64,000 nt of DNA from Spisula solida (lineage: Eukaryota > Mollusca > Bivalvia > Venerida > Mactridae), in assembly GCA_947247005.1 (NCBI GenBank), contig OX365950.1, positions 50,506,761-50,570,760 on the forward strand, written 5' to 3'. The notes below the pieces were generated by a model that was given only the letters and a program-made list of their open reading frames with translations, made no database searches and had not been told where the DNA came from. Below, one piece after another: positions 58,983 through 64,000 of the stretch. The position numbers were made by a program, and so were the translations under genes. The stretch's first letter is position 1, and each line of letters begins with the position of its first letter.

Positions 58983-60042
58983 TTTGTGTCGCCTGAAAAG
59001 GCGACATATAGGTGTTACTTTGGCGGCGGCGGCGTCACAAATTGCTTGTCCGGAGCATAACTTTGTCACCTTAAGTTCAAATGACTCAAGAATTGGTATG
59101 CATGTTTCTTGCAATTAGCCGGAGTGCAGTGCGCAAGAACCATAACTCTACCTGTCATAGTTTTTGAATTATTTCCCTTTGATTGATTTTATCAGAGCAT
59201 TTCTTGTCCGGAGCATAACTTTGTCACCTTAAGTTCAAATGACTCAATATTTGGTATGCATGTTTCTTACAATAAGCCGAAGTGCAGTGCACAAGAACCA
59301 TAACTCTACCTTTCATAGTTTTTGAATTATTTCCCTTTGATTGATTTTATTAGACCATTTCTTGTCCGGAGCATAACTTTGTCTCCTTAAGTTCAAATGA
59401 CTCAAGATTTGGTATGCATGTTTCTTGCAATAAGCCGAAATGCAGTGCGCAAGAACCATAACTCTACCTGTCATAGTTTTTGAATTATTTTCCTTTGATT
59501 GATTATATTAGAGCATTTCTTGACCGGAGCATAACTTTGTCACCTTAAGTTCAAATGACTTAAGATTTGGTATGCATGTTTCTTGCAATAAGCCGGAGTG
59601 CAGTGCGCAAGAACCATAACTCTGCCTTGCATCGTTTTTGAATTATATCTTAGATTGATTTAATTTGAGCATTTCCTGTCGGGCGGATAACAAGAGGTTG
59701 AATGACTTGAAATTTGGTATGCATGTTTCTTACCAAAAGTCCAAGTGCAGTACACAAGAATCGTAACTCTACCTTGTGCCATTTTTTATTTTTGTCCCTT
59801 TGATTGATTTTATAAGCATTTCTTGTCCGTGGCATAACTTTGTCACTATAAGTATTAATGACTCCAAGATAGGTTGCATGTTTCTTGCTGTGACATTTTT
59901 TTGTCCAGAGCATCACTTTGTCGTTTTTAGTTCATATAACTATAGAACTCTTGTGAGTCGATATGTAGCCCAATAGTGGATAGTTTTCCATGACAAATGT
60001 GCATGTCGTCAGGCGACACATGCGACTCGCGGAGCTTTTATG
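58983..60042. repeat. 158-bp tandem repeat element with TGTCGCCT hairpin
   Basis: Opens with the hairpin TGTCGCCTGAAAAGGCGACA at 58987-59006; CTTGTCCGGAGCATAACTTT recurs near 59045, 59203, 59361 and 59519 (exactly 158 bp) with two weaker copies after. It ends with GTCAGGCGACACATGCGACT. This is a recurrent invertebrate repeat style. Confidence 0.88.
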
Positions 60043-60649
60043 TAGTAAAAACGTCACTGATAAATCGTGCATATCTGATTAATCCACCTTTATGGAATAT
60101 ATCAAATTTTCCTGCCTTTCTCATTATCGTGGGCGCACTATAAATATTACTGTCCTGTAGGAGGAAAAGTATTATTTTCATTAAGCTTGAGTGATTTCAT
60201 CTAGATCTGATCACTCCAGATTTCTTGCACTGAAACGACACTTGGCATTCCACATTCCATCTCAACGCTTTGTCTGTGCTCCCAAATATTGCAAATATTT
60301 AAGGTCTGTCTGTGAGCGATTTATCAATACTTGGCAGAATGTTTTCTTGAGTTTGTCGTCATGCGGTCAGTGATCCTATACTGTCTGGTGTGTGTGTGCT
60401 TCGCTTACAATGTAACTAATACATAGATGAGAATATTCCTATGAAACCTCTCATATTATAGCCTGGTGCTGCCAGGTAATTTTTTAAATGAATATATATA
60501 CAGCAGAACTTTGATGCTTCAAACTGCCTTTAGGACCGGGAAAATAGTTCAAGCCATGTACATGTTGGAGCCATCTACTGTATACATTTGTACTACAGAA
60601 GTCACAATATTCCTGATTAATAGTGACATCTGTATTTATCTATTCAGAA

Positions 60650-60775
60650 AGACCTATGATTTCTGACCAAAATAAAAGTTGTTTGATGAAAATATCTCAA
60701 GAAATGGCAAAGTTATGATCAATTAAATCTGTTCAGAAAGATTTTTTTCATGCACACTGTGTTAAATATGGACGC
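60650..60775. mobile_element. family B MITE fragment
   Basis: TTTCTGACCAAAATAAAAGT, ATCTCAAGAAATGGCAAAGT and AATCTGTTCAGAAAG match the family middle; both ends are missing. Confidence 0.65.
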
Positions 60776-60849
60776 AATATTGTTTGAGGCAAAACTGTTC
60801 CATTGAGCATCCATGCATCGATGTTCTACTGTATGCTACCATGAAGATA

Positions 60850-61235
60850 GTCTTACAAAAACCACTTCTTTGGTAATTGAAGGAGTCTTAAAACCCCACT
60901 AAATTGGTAATTGAAGGAGTTTTACAAAAACCATTTAATTGATAATTGAAGAGTCTTACAAAAAGCACTTAATTGATAATTGAAGAGTCTTACAAAAACC
61001 ACTTCTTTGGTAATTGAAGGAGACTTATATAAACCACTTAGTTGGTAATTGAAGGGGTCTTACAAAAACCATTTAATTGGTAATTGAAGGAATCTGATGA
61101 AAACCACTTAATTGGTAATTGAAGGAATCTTATAAAAACCATTTAATTGGTAATTGAAGGAGTCTTACAAAAACCACTTATTTTGTAGTTGAAGGGGTCT
61201 TACAAAATCCACTTCTTACGTAATTGAAGCAGTGT
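60850..61235. repeat. 35-38 bp minisatellite, about 11-12 units
   Basis: Unit approximates CTTACAAAAACCACTTAATT followed by GGTAATTGAAGGAGT, with substitutions and small indels between units. Confidence 0.9.
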
Positions 61236-62769
61236 AACAAAAAAAACGTTCTTTGTTAACTCTACCAACACTCCCTCCTTTTGTTGTCATCAATTATTGA
61301 GTTAACTCCTGTTTGGGAGGTTTTATAGAGAATATTTCCCTGTATAAGAGAGGGAGCGAGATTATTGATCAAAGTTTTAACGATGCTGGTATAACTGATT
61401 TGCAATGATTTAACTGTGTGGAGTTACTCTCTTATCAACGCTGTAATCTTCTCATTTGACGATTGTATGGTTATATAATGGAGAAAATTGTTGTTTGTAT
61501 GATTATTGCGAAAAAAAGTCAGAAACCTATTTACTAGATTGGCCAAAATGGCTGGCGTGTAAATGGCGTCATCAACATTTTTTGGTCATATTTGTATCTG
61601 TGGTTATTGAACTTTGCAGAAATGTTAATCACGAAGGGTTACAGTTTTTCCTGGACGATGTTTCAGCAGAGTTATGGTCCTTGTTGGATGGAAATCTTTT
61701 TATCGTGAAATTCCACATTTCTTTTCGTCCGATTGTGTTCCTGTTTTTGAGAGAAATTTGGTATAAGAATTATTATGATTCAGATTGGTTCTATATTCGA
61801 CTGGCTTTGCTTGACAAAACAATATTCTTGATAAAAGACAAATTTACATAAAACAAATTTTCCTATGATTGAAGACTTATCAAGATATCCCCAGGCGTGT
61901 ATGTTCATGACTGAGAACAAAATTGCTGCGTTGGAATGGACTGTTATAGATTTCGGTTAAATATTGACATAAATCTTGTGTCTAGAATTATTCTTGAAAT
62001 GTTTTGTATGTTAAGGTTATTTTGAATAACTGATGATCAAATTAGATTTTGCAAAATGTGAATATTAGATTACAGAAGTGTATATGTACGGTAAAACCTT
62101 AACAATAAGGCCTAAAATAAAGTATAGTTTCCCCTTACACTTCTTTCCTGTCAAAATTGACCCTATGTTATAATTTAAGGGTCCTCTCTCACTACTGCAA
62201 CCTCAAATATTTTTTTTGTGTAGGGCAATTTGGGCTGCTAGGTACCTTGTTGGAAGGGAAATATAGGATCTGTCATGAGGTGTCTTTGGAGATCAACATT
62301 TCTAGAAAACACAGATTATTAAGCAAAACTTTGGCGAGATTAATAATTTGTTTTCGTGACGAGTTTAATAAATGTTGATTCCAAAGACAACAAGTGGTGG
62401 ATTCTTTTTATCGCATTACCATAGTTACCGACTCAAAACAACGTCAGAAATAACAAATTTAAGCCGAAAGTGTTACATTTTTCGCGCCAAAAAGCTGGTG
62501 ATGTCGCGCTTTTGTTATCACACGTGTTGGAGAACATTGTTCTGTCATTTATTCTCACATGGAAGATCACAGTATTTATGTGATAAACAAAGAATATTTT
62601 ATTGTTGATTTTTTATGGATGTGATGTCTCATCATACTGCCGTTGAAGTCAGAATGGTCTAACCAGTATATGTTTGTATATCTATATTACCATACATATA
62701 AGATAAACATGTGTCAATATAAGCAATATTTACAGAGAACCACTGAGTGACCAAACCATTAATCAATAA

Positions 62770-63000
62770 CTAATTGGTTTTCTCCCCGGAGTTGATGGTT
62801 CTGATCTTGGAAGCAATTATGCAACACTATGCAATACTCTCTTATTGGGTTCCACCATTGTGATGATTATCTTGCGAAGCTATTTCGGTAGAAATGCACC
62901 AATCCCTTGGTATTTGTTTGTCACGTTCCTGGTCGCTGTGCCTTTAATATTCACCCTCAGTTACAGAGAGCAACAAACTCATTATTTCTGTGACACATAG
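62770..63000 (+). other. unrecognised open frame with two hydrophobic segments
   Basis: The frame from 62770 to TAG at 62998-63000 reads DLGSNYATLCNTLLLGSTIV, then MIILRSYFGRNAPIPWYLFV, TFLVAVPLIFTLSYREQQTH and YFCDT. It has two membrane-type stretches separated by a short basic/Pro loop and higher GC than its surroundings. There is an AG at 62790-62791 that could be an acceptor. I do not recognise the protein, no partner exon was found, and it lacks a 5' ATG. It could be a terminal exon, a gene fragment or chance. Confidence 0.3.
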
Positions 63001-63319
63001 GAACCAAACTTATCATATTTTGACCATTTATATATTTTATCCGCCTGACTGAGAGATCAGAAAGAAACTTGAGTTGTTGCAATCCTATGAATAACTGAAT
63101 ACATTCAATGTTAAAACAATAATTATTATGTGTTTCTTGGTTATTCTCTTGTTTCTAATTACAGTCAAACCATGATTAAAGCCACATACTAACAAAGACT
63201 AGTTTTACCAACCTGTCACCAAAGACCATCAATTTTATCATCCATTTATAGTGATATGTAATCTGTTACCTGTTAGGAGAGACCACCTGTCAATAAAGAC
63301 CATTTTGATGTTTCAAAGA

Positions 63320-63507
63320 CAGGGGCTCCTCTAGCTTCTGAATCTGAAGGGTCTTTTTGATACTTTTGACTAAATTTACCATTTTAAATACCCACAATTT
63401 TAAGAGAGATGGCCCTTCAAACCAAAGTATTGAGGGTCAAAATGGGGCTTTTTGAAAATTTCAAGGGTCAAAAAAAGCCCTAACTCCAAAGCCAAATGGA
63501 ACCCCTG
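63320..63507. mobile_element. family E hAT-like MITE, copy 2
   Basis: Starts CAGGGGCTCCTCTAGC and ends AAATGGAACCCCTG; the reverse complement of 32089-32274 matches the body. Flanking AAAGA/TAAGA is a likely 5-bp duplication with one change. Confidence 0.8.
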
Positions 63508-63799
63508 TAAGACCACTAATTTTTATCTCATATCAGACCATGTTCAGTGATATTTAACCTGCAAGGAGATACCAGCCATCAACAAAGATCATATTTGGTT
63601 GTTCCTATTTGGATTGTCTGTAATTTGACAGTAATCCACTTCCAGTTGTTGAACTTGGTCATTGGTCATGTTTCTTTATGAATTTTACAGTCATACTTGT
63701 GTCAGTGATCACCTGAATCATACAACCATCTGTGTTATGTAGTCAATTTGAATCAAACCCCAATCAGTAATTCTGTATTAAATCTACCTGTATTCAATT

Positions 63800-63955
63800 T
63801 ATCTATTGAATGGTTGCTTTGAACATGTTAGACTGTGTATAGGTTAGAATGGTCGCTTTAACAGGCTAGACTACTGGTTGCTTTAAACAGGTTAGACTGT
63901 GTATAGGCTAGACTGGTCGCTTTAAACATGTTAGACTGTGTATAGGCTAGACTTC
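63800..63955. repeat. about 39-bp tandem repeat, four units
   Basis: TGGTCGCTTTAAACATGTTA and GACTGTGTATAGGCTAGAC alternate, with partial deletions between units. Near the right edge of the window. Confidence 0.8.
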
Positions 63956-64000
63956 GTATCTGAGATTTGAATATTCCAAGTAACCTTACCATGTTTTCCC

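Larger units (their letters stand above)
46937..64000 (+). other. GLYR1: GLYR1 intron 10 or downstream region
   Basis: At least 17 kb after the GTAAAT donor. Dominated by repeats annotated below. I looked for the continuation of the dehydrogenase domain and saw none. The unassigned stretches 48600-49350, 56400-56750 and 61240-62700 show nothing I can name. Confidence 0.65.

Noticed and set aside
61456..61851. 131-codon plus-strand open frame
   Set aside because: It opens at TTG and has no Met anywhere; no domain, splice context or relation to GLYR1 is visible. Likely a chance frame in T-rich DNA.

Overview
The window is nuclear DNA of a metazoan, most likely a bivalve mollusc. It is AT-rich, has spliced genes with GT..AG introns, carries many transposons and minisatellites, and contains repeat types familiar from bivalve genomes, such as 145-150 bp 'ggtcaaatcatagaaaaacc' units ending in 'aggtgagcgacctagggccc'. 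Its Cys-rich ectodomain gene resembles a mollusc-expanded receptor family. No bacterial-style operons, rRNA genes or CRISPR arrays were seen. Species cannot be named from the sequence.

Two host genes can be assembled exon by exon. (1) Plus strand, 3387-8720: a three-exon gene for a predicted 578-residue secreted Cys-rich protein. It looks like the extracellular part of a molluscan secretin/adhesion-like GPCR but stops before any seven-helix domain. Its exon 2/intron 2 boundary, donor site included, is copied as ten tandem 77-bp units. (2) Plus strand, 24801 to beyond the window: the 5' part (10 coding exons, 369 codons) of GLYR1/NPAC, the PWWP-domain nuclear cofactor with a non-catalytic 3-hydroxyisobutyrate-dehydrogenase-like domain. 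The last exon seen (46703-46936) carries the GLGIMG dinucleotide-binding loop. The rest of the dehydrogenase domain was not found in the following 17 kb and is probably downstream of the window.

Layout. 1-3386: non-coding, with a 20/21-bp minisatellite. 3387-8720: ectodomain gene. 8721-14710: non-coding, with a 14-bp minisatellite and three MITEs. 14711-20829: a damaged full-length non-LTR retrotransposon (ORF1, then endonuclease-RT ORF2) between 45-bp inverted repeats. 21782-23100: a second, 5'-truncated LINE on the minus strand. 24128-24704: an array of 74-bp imperfect palindromes and 10-bp repeats just upstream of GLYR1. 24801-64000: GLYR1, whose introns hold many hAT-like, TA-target and foldback elements, tRNA-derived SINEs, invertebrate tandem-type repeats, and a three-level nest of transposons at 49360-56327.

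The two host genes are not functionally linked as far as the sequence shows. Much of what can be read here is mobile-element history: several elements have exact target-site duplications, some are nested two or three deep, and several families recur two to five times inside one gene.
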